Part shown: positions 46,023 through 54,940 of the stretch, one piece after another
Layout: the number at the start of each line of letters is the position of its first letter
Numbering within the stretch: position 1 is the first letter of the stretch
Source of the DNA: an uncultured Romboutsia sp.
GTDB taxonomy: Bacteria > Bacillota > Clostridia > Peptostreptococcales > Peptostreptococcaceae
NCBI GenBank assembly: GCA_937880075.1
Contig: CALFLM010000080.1
Coordinates: forward strand, 1 to 64,000
Length of the DNA stretch: 64,000 nt
Reading direction: 5' to 3'
Made by a program: the position numbers and the translations under genes
Notes under the pieces: model-generated
Told to the model about the DNA's origin: nothing
The model's input: the letters and a program-made list of their open reading frames with translations, nothing else
The model's database searches: none

Positions 46023-46414
46023 TTATTTTATAAAAATAACGATAATTTAATTTTACTTATATAATAAATACAAAATAACTAGTTGTGCTAGTTAAATATG
46101 ATTATTGAAAATTACTAGAGTTTAACTAGTTACGTTGTGACAGTTAAAAATCTTTATATAGTAATTTAAATATGATTAGAAAAATAACTAGCACAGCAGA
46201 TTAAATTAAGGTTTATTAATTAAATATTATGATAATTATTATCAAAGAGGCTAATAAAATTATAAGTTAAACTTTGTTTGGATTTTGTAATAAAAATCTG
46301 TACTATAATATTTAATATATTTAAACTAAGGTTTCCGTTTTATAGAATGCTATTGGGAGCGAGATTCAAATATAAATAAGTTAACAAAACGTTAAAATAT
46401 GCGAGGGGAACAGA
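46023..46414. promoter_or_regulatory. Repeat-rich intergenic region upstream of the orphan coiled-coil gene
   Basis: No gene is seen in these 392 bases. There is a ~26-base imperfect direct repeat (46092-46118 and 46166-46191, core TTAAATATGATTA ... ACTAG). AACTAG elements recur at 46077, 46124 and 46186, and GTGCTAGTTA (about 46086) is the inverse of TAACTAGCAC (about 46185). Closer to the gene, TTAAC-N5-GTTAA (46381-46395) forms an inverted repeat just before the ribosome site GAGGGGAAC. The pattern suggests clustered operator sites. Confidence 0.45.
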
Positions 46415-47056
46415 ATGAATATAGAAACTAAGAATAAATTACATGAAATTAATCTTTATGTAAACCAAAATCCTAGTTCATTTGGAATAAACAACTCAAA
46501 AGATAATAGTAAAATAAATAAAAAATCAGAGTTAAATATTAATTCAAAGATAAGTAAGGAAGCAATAACTAAGTCAAATGTTATCAACTCTCAACAACGT
46601 AGTATTCAAGAGCAAATGTCAATTATACAAGCTCAAGAAAATAGAGTAGATAAAATGCAAAAAACTTTGGAACAAGTAAAGTATTCTTATTTAGAAAGTT
46701 TAAAAAAACAAAACAAAGAGTCTATTAAAGAAAAATTAGAAATAAGATATTTACGCAAAGAAGATAACTCGAAGGATACTCCTAAAGAAGATAAATTAGG
46801 CCTAAATACTTTCCATGAGGATAGCAAGACTAAAGATGTTTTAGATGGATTAATAAATAACATGAAAAAGATAAAAGCTGAATTAGAAAAACGTAAGTCA
46901 AAGCTATTATCACTAGAAAATGAAGTAAAAGCACAAGATGCAAAATTAGAGAAATTAAAGAGTAGTACTAATGAAGATTCAATATTTAAATATTTAGATT
47001 TTATATCTATACAAGGTGATATCAATAGTGGAATCTTAATAAATATATATATATAA
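46415..47056 (+). CDS. Hypothetical coiled-coil protein
   Basis: Unrecognised soluble protein of 213 residues. After an Asn/Ser/Lys-rich start it has two long coiled-coil-like segments (about residues 60-105, RSIQEQMSIIQAQENRVDKM; and about 140-185, KKIKAELEKRKSKLLSLENE). There is no signal peptide or membrane helix. It stands alone between the glycan island and the early flagellar operon, and its own terminator follows directly. Its composition and N-terminus resemble exported flagellar-type proteins, but no function is assigned. Confidence 0.65.
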   Translation: MNIETKNKLHEINLYVNQNPSSFGINNSKDNSKINKKSELNINSKISKEAITKSNVINSQQRSIQEQMSIIQAQENRVDKMQKTLEQVKYSYLESLKKQNKESIKEKLEIRYLRKEDNSKDTPKEDKLGLNTFHEDSKTKDVLDGLINNMKKIKAELEKRKSKLLSLENEVKAQDAKLEKLKSSTNEDSIFKYLDFISIQGDINSGILINIYI

Positions 47057-47066
47057 ATGTTATATC

Positions 47067-47103
47067 AAAATACCCTATGAATAAAATTCGTAGGGTATTT
47101 TTT
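47067..47103 (+). terminator. Terminator after the coiled-coil gene
   Basis: AAAATACCCTA (47067-47077) pairs with TAGGGTATTTT (47091-47101) around a 13-base loop, followed by further T. The A/T flanks make it likely to act in both directions. Confidence 0.85.
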
Positions 47104-47147
47104 ATGCACGTTTTATATAATAATTCATCATATTATCGAATTTTATA

Positions 47148-47246
47148 GTAATCGAACTTATAAAAGTGTGTAAATGTAATCTATAGCTATTTTACAAGCT
47201 CTAAGATTTACACACATTACGTACATTTGTTATTAAGTTTGATTAC
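47148..47246. repeat. Nested inverted repeat upstream of flgB
   Basis: Outer arms GTAATCGAACTTA (47148-47160) and TAAGTTTGATTAC (47234-47246) pair with one G-U. Inner arms GTGTGTAAAT (47166-47175) and ATTTACACAC (47206-47215) pair perfectly. It could fold as RNA or DNA, bind a regulator, or be a small transposable repeat. Confidence 0.6.
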
Positions 47247-47374
47247 TATTAACATAATATGGAAAATATCGTATATCCAATAGAATAATTTAACAAATAT
47301 AGAATAATGTTGAAATTGAGTAATGGAAATATATGAAAATACACAAAAAACTATAAAAACAACACTAAAAATCT

Positions 47375-47402
47375 AGAATAATGTCGAAAAAAGTTGTATA
47401 AT
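47375..47402 (+). promoter_or_regulatory. Candidate flgB promoter with an overlapping Spo0A-like box
   Basis: TGTCGAA (47382-47388) is a perfect 0A-box core placed where a -35 region would be, just before TATAAT (47397-47402). A near copy of the surrounding 15 bases lies at 47301-47315 with TGTTGAA. Sigma-A promoters with a poor -35 and a 0A box there are typical of direct Spo0A control. The ATG of flgB is 50 bases downstream. Confidence 0.5.
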
Positions 47403-47451
47403 ATAAAAATGCGATTAAGTATTATAAAAAAGTTTTAGTAGGAGACGAATT

Positions 47452-47775
47452 ATGGATATATATGGATTAATGAAAATGGGGCTAGATGCTACAGAGTTAA
47501 GAAGTAGAACTATAGCCAATAACATTGCTAATATAAATACCCCAAACTATAAAAGAAAATATGTTTCTTTTGAAGATAGTTTAAAAAATGAAATAAGTAA
47601 TGCAAAAATCGAAGTAAAGGTAGATGAAGCTTCTATGGTAAGAGAAGACGGGAATAATGTTGATTTAGAAAATGAAAAAGTAAATCAAGCAGCAGCAAGT
47701 CTTCAATATAATGCTTTAGTTAGTTTAACTAATACAAAGTTAGCTATGACAAAAAGCGTAATAGCAGGGAGGTAA
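47452..47775 (+). CDS. flgB: Flagellar rod protein FlgB
   Basis: Proximal rod subunit, exported early through the flagellar apparatus. The 107-residue protein has the rod-family N-terminal motif ELRSRTIANNIANINTPNYKR and a C-terminal helix ending TKLAMTKSVIAGR. It opens the early operon; flgC follows 4 bases after its stop. AGTAGGAG is 8 bases before the ATG. Confidence 0.93.
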   Translation: MDIYGLMKMGLDATELRSRTIANNIANINTPNYKRKYVSFEDSLKNEISNAKIEVKVDEASMVREDGNNVDLENEKVNQAAASLQYNALVSLTNTKLAMTKSVIAGR

Positions 47776-47779
47776 TTAA

Positions 47780-48184
47780 ATGAGTGTTTTTAGTGGAATG
47801 AGAATAAGTGCTAGTGGTTTATCTGCTGAAAGACTAAGAATGGATGTTATATCTTCAAATGTTGCTAATGTAAAGACTACTAGAACTGAAAATGGAGGCG
47901 CTTATGTTCGTAAAGTTGCCAGTTTTCAGGAAAACTATGACGAAAAATTAGGTATGCTAGGTGTTAAGGCTGTTAGTATAGACGAAGATAAATCTAAACT
48001 TAGAAAAGTATATGAGCCAAATCACCCAGATGCAGATGCTGAAGGATATGTAGAATACCCAAATGTTGATATTCTTGTAGAAATGTCTGATTTAATATCT
48101 GCATCTAGAGCTTATGAATCAAATGTTGATACTTTAAATGCTCAAAAGGGTATGATTTCAAAAGCACTTGAAATAGGAAAATAA
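47780..48184 (+). CDS. flgC: Flagellar rod protein FlgC
   Basis: Second proximal rod subunit. The 134 residues carry the rod/hook N-terminal motif [22 protein letters not shown], the FlgC-type [20 protein letters not shown] and a C-terminal helix. GGGAGG overlaps the end of flgB, so the two are translated together. Confidence 0.93.
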   Translation: MSVFSGMRISASGLSAERLRMDVISSNVANVKTTRTENGGAYVRKVASFQENYDEKLGMLGVKAVSIDEDKSKLRKVYEPNHPDADAEGYVEYPNVDILVEMSDLISASRAYESNVDTLNAQKGMISKALEIGK

Positions 48185-48202
48185 TAAGTGGAGGTGTAAG
48201 TT

Positions 48203-48532
48203 ATGAGCTTAGTAAACATGTCAGGTGTTAATTTCGATTCAAAGATATTTTTAAATCAAGTTAACAATAATACTATACCTAAAACTACTGAAAATTTAAA
48301 TGAAGAGGATAAAGTTAACTTTGATGAGGTAATAAAAAATACAATAAACAAGGTTAATAATGTTCAAGTAAAGGCTAATGAAGATGTTGAATCTCTTATA
48401 AAGGGAGAGGACATAACTATGCACGATGTTATGTTATCTATGCAAGAGTCTCAAATATCAATGCAGCTTATGTTAGAGATGAGAAATAAGTTATATGATG
48501 CATATAAAGAGTTAAGCTCAGTTCAACTATAG
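48203..48532 (+). CDS. fliE: Hook-basal body protein FliE
   Basis: Joins the MS ring to the rod. The small helical protein (109 residues) has the FliE C-terminal pattern HDVMLSMQESQISMQLMLEMRNKL followed by AYKEL. GGAGGTG lies 6-7 bases before the ATG. It is placed between flgC and fliF as in other Firmicutes. Confidence 0.92.
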   Translation: MSLVNMSGVNFDSKIFLNQVNNNTIPKTTENLNEEDKVNFDEVIKNTINKVNNVQVKANEDVESLIKGEDITMHDVMLSMQESQISMQLMLEMRNKLYDAYKELSSVQL

Positions 48533-48556
48533 TTTATTTTTAGAAGGAGTGGGCAG

Positions 48557-50107
48557 ATGAATATAAAGGAAATTATAAATAAGATAAAAGAGTTTCTAAG
48601 CAAAAAAATATCAGACTTTAAGAGTTTAAGTACAACAAAAAAGTTAGCGATAATAATAGCTGTTATTACTTTGATTTTATCTCTTATATTTGGAATTAAA
48701 TATATTCAGGAGAGCAAATACAAAGTTCTTTTTTCTGGGTTAAATTCAAAAGACGCGGCTGTTATAACTAAAGAACTTGAAAGCCAAGGTGTAGATATGA
48801 AAATCCAAGGTGATAGCATACTTGTTCCTAAGGAGCAAGTAGACAAGTTAAGGCTAGAACTATCAGGAAATATATCTAATGGTTCTAAAGGTTTTGAATT
48901 AATGGATGAAGGATCTTCATTTGGACTTACAGACGAAGAGTTTAAGATAAAAAAGCAAAGAATGCTTCAAGGTGAGATTGAAAAGACTATAAAGACTTTC
49001 CCTCAAATAGAGGACGCTAGAGTTCATATAATGAATGGAGAAGAATCTGTTTTTGCTAATGAAGTAAAACCAGGTTCGGCTGCTGTGTCATTAACTCTTA
49101 AAGAAGGGGAAAGTATAGATATAACTCAAGTACGCTCTATTATATCTTTAGTTTCTGCAAGTGGTAAAAATATACCAAAGCAAAATGTAGAAGTAGTAGA
49201 CCAATATATGAATCTTTTATCTGATGGATTATATGATGAAAATGGAAAAGAGCAAACTACTAATTCAAGTGGATTAACTATAGCTAGAAAAGCAGAAAAG
49301 GAATTAAATGCAGATTTAGAAAGAGCTATATCTTCAGTACTTGGGCCTATGTTTGGGCAAAATAAAGTTTTAGTAAAAGTAAATGCAGATTTAAATTTTG
49401 ATACTAACGAAACTACTGAAATAAAAATTGACCCAGATAGAGTAGCATTAAAAGAAGATAGAACAAACAATAAAACTGTAGATGACACTAATACAGGTGG
49501 TAATGTTGATAATAACATGAACAATGTAGGTGGTAAAGATCAAAGTTTAATCGAAAATTCACAAGAAAGTATAGAGTACGAAACAGGAAGAAAAGAGTCT
49601 AAAACTATAAAGGCTCAAGGTGAAATAAACAAGATTACTGCATCAGTTGCTATTAATGGAGATTTAGATAGAAACACAACCAAAAAAGTTGAAGACATAG
49701 TGTCTAATATTATTGGTGTTGATGAAAAAAGAGGGGATAGTATATCTGTTGTAGGAATGAAGTTTGATAACTTAGATAATGGCGATGAAGGTTTAGCTGT
49801 TAAGAAAGAGATAAATAATATAATGAAAATTTTAGCAATTGTAGTACCAATACTATTACTATTAATAATTGGAATAGTAGCGTATATGTATATTAAGAAA
49901 AAGAAAAACTTAAATTCTGTTGAAGAAGACTTTGATGATAGTGAACATCTTGATATTATAAATCAAAAAATTCAAGAGATGGAACAAACTAGATCTACTG
50001 AAGATGAAGAAGATGATAGTATATCTTTAGAAGAAGAAGTACGATTATTCGCATCAGAAAATAAAGATCAAGTTACAGACTTAATTAAGAGTTGGTTAAG
50101 TGAGTAA
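48557..50107 (+). CDS. fliF: Flagellar MS-ring protein FliF
   Basis: Forms the membrane MS ring on which the flagellum is built. Two membrane helices (about residues 29-46 and 428-450) flank a large extracytoplasmic region with ring-building motifs (GLNSKDAAVITKELESQGVD, a FliF/YscJ signature, and AAVSLTLKEG). The C-terminal acidic tail binds FliG. The 516 residues are typical. AGAAGGAGTG precedes the ATG. Confidence 0.95.
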   Translation: MNIKEIINKIKEFLSKKISDFKSLSTTKKLAIIIAVITLILSLIFGIKYIQESKYKVLFSGLNSKDAAVITKELESQGVDMKIQGDSILVPKEQVDKLRLELSGNISNGSKGFELMDEGSSFGLTDEEFKIKKQRMLQGEIEKTIKTFPQIEDARVHIMNGEESVFANEVKPGSAAVSLTLKEGESIDITQVRSIISLVSASGKNIPKQNVEVVDQYMNLLSDGLYDENGKEQTTNSSGLTIARKAEKELNADLERAISSVLGPMFGQNKVLVKVNADLNFDTNETTEIKIDPDRVALKEDRTNNKTVDDTNTGGNVDNNMNNVGGKDQSLIENSQESIEYETGRKESKTIKAQGEINKITASVAINGDLDRNTTKKVEDIVSNIIGVDEKRGDSISVVGMKFDNLDNGDEGLAVKKEINNIMKILAIVVPILLLLIIGIVAYMYIKKKKNLNSVEEDFDDSEHLDIINQKIQEMEQTRSTEDEEDDSISLEEEVRLFASENKDQVTDLIKSWLSE

Positions 50108-50130
50108 GACAAAAGGAGGTGTTTTGTAAA

Positions 50131-51189
50131 TTGGAAAAAGAAAATGTTAATTTAGGAAATGCATTCGATTTAGGGGATATACCTAAGGTTAGAAAGATTA
50201 CAGGAGCTAGAAAGGCAGCTATCTTATTGATTACATTAGGTGCTGAGTTATCTGCTGATATAGTCAAGGGGTTATCTGACCAATATATACAAAAGATAGG
50301 TGTAGAAATATCTAATATTAGTAAAGTTGGAACGAGAGAAAGAAGAGAGATTTTACAAGAATTTATAGAAGTTAATAAAGGTAGAGATGTTGTACTTGAA
50401 GGTGGTATTGATTTTGCAAGATCACTTCTTAATGGAGCTCTTGGGAATCAAAGGGCAAATAAAATCTTAGAAGGTATAAAGTATGACACATGTACAAAGT
50501 TATTTATGGCTGCTAGAAAGGCAGAGCCAGAACAAATTTTATCTTGCATACAAGGTGAGAGTACACAAACTATAGCGATTATACTTTCACACCTTCAACC
50601 AGATAAGGCAGCAATGGTTTTAAGTGAGATACCAGATGATATAAAAAATGAAGTTTCCCTAAAAATAGGGGGAACTTCATCTATATCTCCAAACATTATA
50701 AAAGCAATAGATGAGGCTGTAACAAGTAAGTTATCTAAATTAGGTCAAAGAGATCTTGAAAAATCTGGTGGGGTTGAAAGTTTAATAGATATATTAAGTA
50801 ATGTAGATAGAAAAACGGAAAAGAGTATTATTAAATATATCGAAGCAAATAATTCAGAGTTAGCAGAAGAAATTAAAGCTAGTATGTTTGTATTTGATGA
50901 TATTGTTGGTCTTGAAGATGCTGCTATACAAAGAATTCTTAAAGAAGTTAATGTTAAAGACATTGCATATGCACTTAAAGGAGCATCAAATGAAGTTTCA
51001 AATGTTATATACAAAAATCAATCGCAAAGAGCTGCTGCTGCATTAAAAGAAGAAATAGAATTACTTGGAAAAACTAAGATTTCTCAAGTTGAAGAATCTC
51101 AACAAAACATAGTAAACATAATCAGAAAATTAGAAGAAGCAGGAGAAATATCATTAACTAGAGGTTCAGATGAAGAGTTCGTTATATAG
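50131..51189 (+). CDS. fliG: Flagellar motor switch protein FliG
   Basis: Rotor protein that touches the stator and is driven by proton or sodium flow. It has the FliG start GARKAAILLITLGAELSADI, a middle EHPQ-like region replaced by HLQPDKAAMVL, and the C-terminal torque helix with FVFDDIVGLEDAAIQRIL. I place the start at TTG 50131, since AAAGGAGGTG at 50112-50121 is the ribosome site; the in-frame GTG at 50119 lies within it. That gives 352 residues. Its 3' end overlaps fliH by 20 bases. Confidence 0.93.
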   Translation: MEKENVNLGNAFDLGDIPKVRKITGARKAAILLITLGAELSADIVKGLSDQYIQKIGVEISNISKVGTRERREILQEFIEVNKGRDVVLEGGIDFARSLLNGALGNQRANKILEGIKYDTCTKLFMAARKAEPEQILSCIQGESTQTIAIILSHLQPDKAAMVLSEIPDDIKNEVSLKIGGTSSISPNIIKAIDEAVTSKLSKLGQRDLEKSGGVESLIDILSNVDRKTEKSIIKYIEANNSELAEEIKASMFVFDDIVGLEDAAIQRILKEVNVKDIAYALKGASNEVSNVIYKNQSQRAAAALKEEIELLGKTKISQVEESQQNIVNIIRKLEEAGEISLTRGSDEEFVI

Positions 51190-51967
51190 CAATAATATAA
51201 TTAAATCTGATTATGTAACGGTTAAAGGTAGAGTTTCTTTAAATAGTTTTATAGAGAAAGAGGAAACTAATTTAGATATTGAAAATGAAGTAGATCTAAA
51301 TGAGGAAAAAAGGCTAGAACTATTAAAATTAGAAGAAGAAATTAAACAAAAGCTTGAAGATGCTCAAGCTAAATATGATGAAATCTTAAATTTAGCTAAT
51401 ATAGAGAGTGAAAAAATATTAACTGAAAGTCGTGAAAGATCTATAGATATAGAGAAAAAAGCCTACACTGAAGGTTACGAACAAGGTACAAAAAATGGAT
51501 ATGAAGATGGTTATAAAGAAGCCTATGAAGATAATATAGAAAAAGCTAGAAGTGAGTCATTACAAATAGTAGAAAGTGCAAATAAGGTAATGCTTGAAGC
51601 TAATAATCAAATAGCTTCATATATAAAAGAAAATAAAAAGAATATTTTATCTATAGGAATATCTATTGCAGAAAAAGTGCTAAGACGACAATTTGAAGAT
51701 GAAAACTCGATGGATTTATTAATTTTAGACGTAATAAAAGAATATGAACTAAAAGAAAACTTTGTAATAAGAGTTAACTCTATATATAAAGAAAGTTTAG
51801 ATAAACAAATTTTACAACTAAAAGAAAATAAGGTTATCGACAAAGATGTTTTCATTTTAGCTGATGAAAGTATTGACAAAGGAAATGCACTAATAGAAAG
51901 TGTAAATGGCAGATTAATAATTGGTATTGATGATGTTTTTGAAAAGATAAAAGAGGAGCTACTATGA
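51170..51967 (+). CDS. fliH: Flagellar export regulator FliH
   Basis: Stator-like partner of the export ATPase FliI. The 265-residue protein has a long Glu/Lys-rich coiled coil (about residues 40-110), a Gly-spaced GYEQGTKNGYEDGYKEAYED segment typical of FliH, and the C-terminal domain (IGISIAEKVLRRQF). The start codon lies within the end of fliG, and the TGA overlaps the ATG of fliI (ATGA). Confidence 0.9.
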   Translation: MKSSLYSNNIIKSDYVTVKGRVSLNSFIEKEETNLDIENEVDLNEEKRLELLKLEEEIKQKLEDAQAKYDEILNLANIESEKILTESRERSIDIEKKAYTEGYEQGTKNGYEDGYKEAYEDNIEKARSESLQIVESANKVMLEANNQIASYIKENKKNILSIGISIAEKVLRRQFEDENSMDLLILDVIKEYELKENFVIRVNSIYKESLDKQILQLKENKVIDKDVFILADESIDKGNALIESVNGRLIIGIDDVFEKIKEELL

Positions 51968-53271
51968 TTGATATAGATTTTAAAAGCATAATAAATCGAA
52001 TTAATTCTATACCAGAGATTACATTTGAAGGCAAGGTTTCAAAAGTTATAGGGCTTACTGTTGAGGTTGAAGGTATAAAAGCATTTGTAGGTGAGTTATG
52101 TATAATTCATAACAATGAGGGAAACGAAATTCAATGTGAAGTAGTAGGTTTTAAAGAAGATTGTGTAATACTTATGCCTTTAGGTGAACTTATAGGAGTT
52201 AGCCCTGGTTGTAGGGTTGTTGGTAAGGGAGTTCCTTTAAATGTTAGGTGTAGTGATGAACTTTTAGGAAAAATACTAGATGGTCTGGGAAAACCAATTG
52301 ATGGAGAGGTTATACTAGATGGAGAAAATTATAGTTTATCTAATGAGCCACCAGACCCTATGAAAAGACCAAGAATAACTAATATAATGCCGACAGGTGT
52401 ACGTGCAATAGATGGTTTTTTAACTTGTGGAGAAGGTCAACGTATAGGTATATTTGCAGGAAGTGGAGTTGGTAAAAGTACTACTCTTGGTATGATGGCT
52501 AGAACTGCAGAAGCTGATGTCAATGTAATAGCACTTATAGGTGAGCGTGGTAGAGAGGTTTTAGATTTTATAGAACGAGATTTAGGTGAAGAAGGAATGA
52601 AAAAATCTGTTGTAGTATGTGCTACCTCTGATAAATCGCCATTAGTAAGATTAAAAGGTGCTTTAACAGCTACATCTATAGCAGAATATTTTAGAGATAA
52701 AGGTAAGAAAGTTCTTCTGATGATGGACTCAGTAACTCGTTTTGCTATGGCTCAAAGAGAAGTTGGACTAGCTATAGGAGAACCCCCAGCACAAAAAGGT
52801 TATACACCGTCGGTGTTTGCAATGTTACCAAAATTGATGGAAAGAACGGGTATGTCTGATAAAGGCTCTATAACTGCATTTTATACAGTGCTTGTAGATG
52901 GTGATGATTTTAATGAACCAATTGCAGATACAGTAAGAGGTATACTTGATGGACACATTGTTTTATCTAGACAATTGGCTCATAAAAACCACTATCCTGC
53001 AATTGATATTCTTAATAGTGTAAGTAGACTTATGAAGGAAATTGCTTCAGAAGAGCAAAATAAAGCAGCATCAAAAGCAAGAGATATACTAGCAACCTAT
53101 AAAGAAGCTGAAGATTTAATAAATATTGGAGCCTATGAAGAAGGTTCAAATAAAGATATAGACTTAGCTGTTAAGTATATAGGTAAAGTTAACTCTTATT
53201 TAAAACAGGGAGTTAATGAAGTTTCTCAATTTGAACTAAGCAAAAGTAAATTAATTAATATGCTTGATTAA
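51964..53271 (+). CDS. fliI: Flagellar export ATPase FliI
   Basis: Hexameric ATPase that unfolds and feeds export substrates. Walker A is AGSGVGKSTT (165-174; K171), the Walker B-type strand is KVLLMMDSVTRFAMAQREVG, and the ATPase signature with GYTPSVFAMLPKLMERTG matches FliI/YscN. Its 435 residues are normal. The ATG overlaps fliH by 4 bases, giving translational coupling. Confidence 0.95.
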   Translation: MIDIDFKSIINRINSIPEITFEGKVSKVIGLTVEVEGIKAFVGELCIIHNNEGNEIQCEVVGFKEDCVILMPLGELIGVSPGCRVVGKGVPLNVRCSDELLGKILDGLGKPIDGEVILDGENYSLSNEPPDPMKRPRITNIMPTGVRAIDGFLTCGEGQRIGIFAGSGVGKSTTLGMMARTAEADVNVIALIGERGREVLDFIERDLGEEGMKKSVVVCATSDKSPLVRLKGALTATSIAEYFRDKGKKVLLMMDSVTRFAMAQREVGLAIGEPPAQKGYTPSVFAMLPKLMERTGMSDKGSITAFYTVLVDGDDFNEPIADTVRGILDGHIVLSRQLAHKNHYPAIDILNSVSRLMKEIASEEQNKAASKARDILATYKEAEDLINIGAYEEGSNKDIDLAVKYIGKVNSYLKQGVNEVSQFELSKSKLINMLD

Positions 53272-53287
53272 AAAATGGAGATTGCAT

Positions 53288-53725
53288 ATGAGTAAATTTA
53301 AGTTTAAGTTACAGAAGTTATTAGACATCAGAATAAATGAAGAAGAAGAAAGTAAATTACTTTACTCACAAGCTCAAAATCAAAAAAATATAGTAGAAAA
53401 TAAGCTTATTGAGTTAGAGAATAATTACAAAAAGTATTCTGATATAAGTATTGCAAAGGATACAATAACTCAAAAGATAACTATGAATTATTTAGCAAAT
53501 CTTAATACTTATATAAAAGATACGGTAAAAGAACTTAAAGCTAAAGAGATTGAGCTTGAAAATGCTAAAAAAGATTTTATAGATAAAAGAATAAAGAGAA
53601 GATCTTTAGAAGTTCTAAAAGAAAATCAAATTTTAGAAATGAAAAAAGAAGAAGAAAGATTAGAGCAAATATCTAATGATGAATTTGCACTTTATTCATA
53701 TATAAGAAAAACTTCAAATTTATAA
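53288..53725 (+). CDS. fliJ: Flagellar export chaperone FliJ
   Basis: Coiled-coil stalk of the export ATPase complex. The 145-residue protein is almost entirely helical, starting FKFKLQKLLDIRINEEEESK as FliJ proteins do. I start at the ATG at 53288, which has TGGAG 7 bases upstream; the TTG at 53264 that would overlap fliI has no ribosome site. Confidence 0.88.
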   Translation: MSKFKFKLQKLLDIRINEEEESKLLYSQAQNQKNIVENKLIELENNYKKYSDISIAKDTITQKITMNYLANLNTYIKDTVKELKAKEIELENAKKDFIDKRIKRRSLEVLKENQILEMKKEEERLEQISNDEFALYSYIRKTSNL

Positions 53726-53740
53726 TAGAAAGGTGAAGTT

Positions 53741-54940
53741 ATGATAAATATAAACCAAAGTAATATGATAGGTGCTACTAGTTCAGTTCAAGGTGAATCT
53801 ATTAGTATAGATACTTCGTCAACATGGATGGATTTTATTAATCAGTTTGAATTAGGACTTGAAAATAATGGAGAGATATCCAATAAAACAGAGGATGTTG
53901 AAGAAGAGTTAATATTATATAATCTTATTTGTAATGTATATCAGAAATTCAATATAGAAGATGATATAGGGAATTCGGAGAAATTAGAAAGTATAAAAAA
54001 TATATTGGATTCAAAAATAAATGTAAATTTAGATGTTAATAATAATTTTACACTAGAGTCGAGTAATACATTATTAGATTTAAAAGATTCTACACTAGAA
54101 TTGAATAACACATTATTGGACTCAAATGATTTTAAAGAAGTTATAGATTATATTAATAATTATATTGATGAGTATAAAAATGTTTCGGATAAAGAAGAGT
54201 TAAATAAACAATTTAATTTATTAGTAGATAAAATAAAAGAACGATTAGAAGTTTATGATAAATCAAACAATGATGTATCTAATTATAATGTATCTAATTA
54301 TGAGAATTTAGATAGCATAGGTGCGTTTAATAAGTCGAAAATTGATGAATATAGTAGCTTTAAAAATAAAGATATAGATTGTTTAGAGAATATATTATCA
54401 TCAGATGATAATAATTATTCAAATTCTATAGGTGGATTTAATAAATTTAATACTGTATATAACAACAATATAAAGACTGATACAGAGCAACCCGTAAGTG
54501 AAATAAGACAAGAATTTATATCAGATGACATTGTAAAGGCAGTTAAATATATTAAATCAAATGATATGGAATCCTTGAATGTAAAATTTAACCCAAGAGA
54601 TTTGGGTGAAATAAGCATAAATATATCTAAACATAATGAAGAATCAAATTTATTAATAACTGTTGATAGTGATAGTGTATTTGACTTTGTAAACGAGAAT
54701 ATACAAGATATAAAAAATCATCTTAAAGATACTAATATTGATATAAAAGATGTTTTTATAGTTGTGAAATCGGATAATGAAAATTTATTTTCTGATAACC
54801 TAAGTAGAGGATTTAATCAAGAAAGTAATTTTAAGCAAAATAAAAATAATAAGTCTAAAAAAGATAATCAAGAAATTATAGATGATTTAACTATAAATGA
54901 TTATAACAATGATGATGAAAATTTAAATATATTAATTTAA
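53741..54940 (+). CDS. fliK: Hook-length control protein FliK
   Basis: Molecular ruler that switches export specificity when the hook is complete. The C-terminal Flg_hook domain (about residues 265-350) has SLNVKFNPRDLGEISINI. The N-terminal part is Asn/Asp/Ser-rich and contains short internal duplications (SNTLLDLKDSTLELNNTLLD; VSNYNVSNY; SIGAFNKS and SIGGFNKF). Such low-complexity ruler regions vary in length between strains. flgD begins inside its stop codon (TAATG). Confidence 0.85.
   Translation: MININQSNMIGATSSVQGESISIDTSSTWMDFINQFELGLENNGEISNKTEDVEEELILYNLICNVYQKFNIEDDIGNSEKLESIKNILDSKINVNLDVNNNFTLESSNTLLDLKDSTLELNNTLLDSNDFKEVIDYINNYIDEYKNVSDKEELNKQFNLLVDKIKERLEVYDKSNNDVSNYNVSNYENLDSIGAFNKSKIDEYSSFKNKDIDCLENILSSDDNNYSNSIGGFNKFNTVYNNNIKTDTEQPVSEIRQEFISDDIVKAVKYIKSNDMESLNVKFNPRDLGEISINISKHNEESNLLITVDSDSVFDFVNENIQDIKNHLKDTNIDIKDVFIVVKSDNENLFSDNLSRGFNQESNFKQNKNNKSKKDNQEIIDDLTINDYNNDDENLNILI

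Larger units (their letters stand above)
47104..47451. other. Upstream region of the early flagellar operon
   Basis: This is non-coding DNA of about 348 bases. It contains a nested inverted repeat (47148-47246), a 15-base direct repeat (AGAATAATGTYGAAA at 47301 and 47375) and a TATAAT at 47397. I looked for the c-di-GMP-I riboswitch that precedes flgB in C. difficile and saw none of its conserved segments. Confidence 0.6.

Noticed and set aside
47104..47451. c-di-GMP-I riboswitch before flgB, as in C. difficile
   Set aside because: I searched for the conserved GEMM segments (CACGCA...GGCAAACC, GGTAGGTAGCGGGGTTACCGATGG-like parts) and found none.
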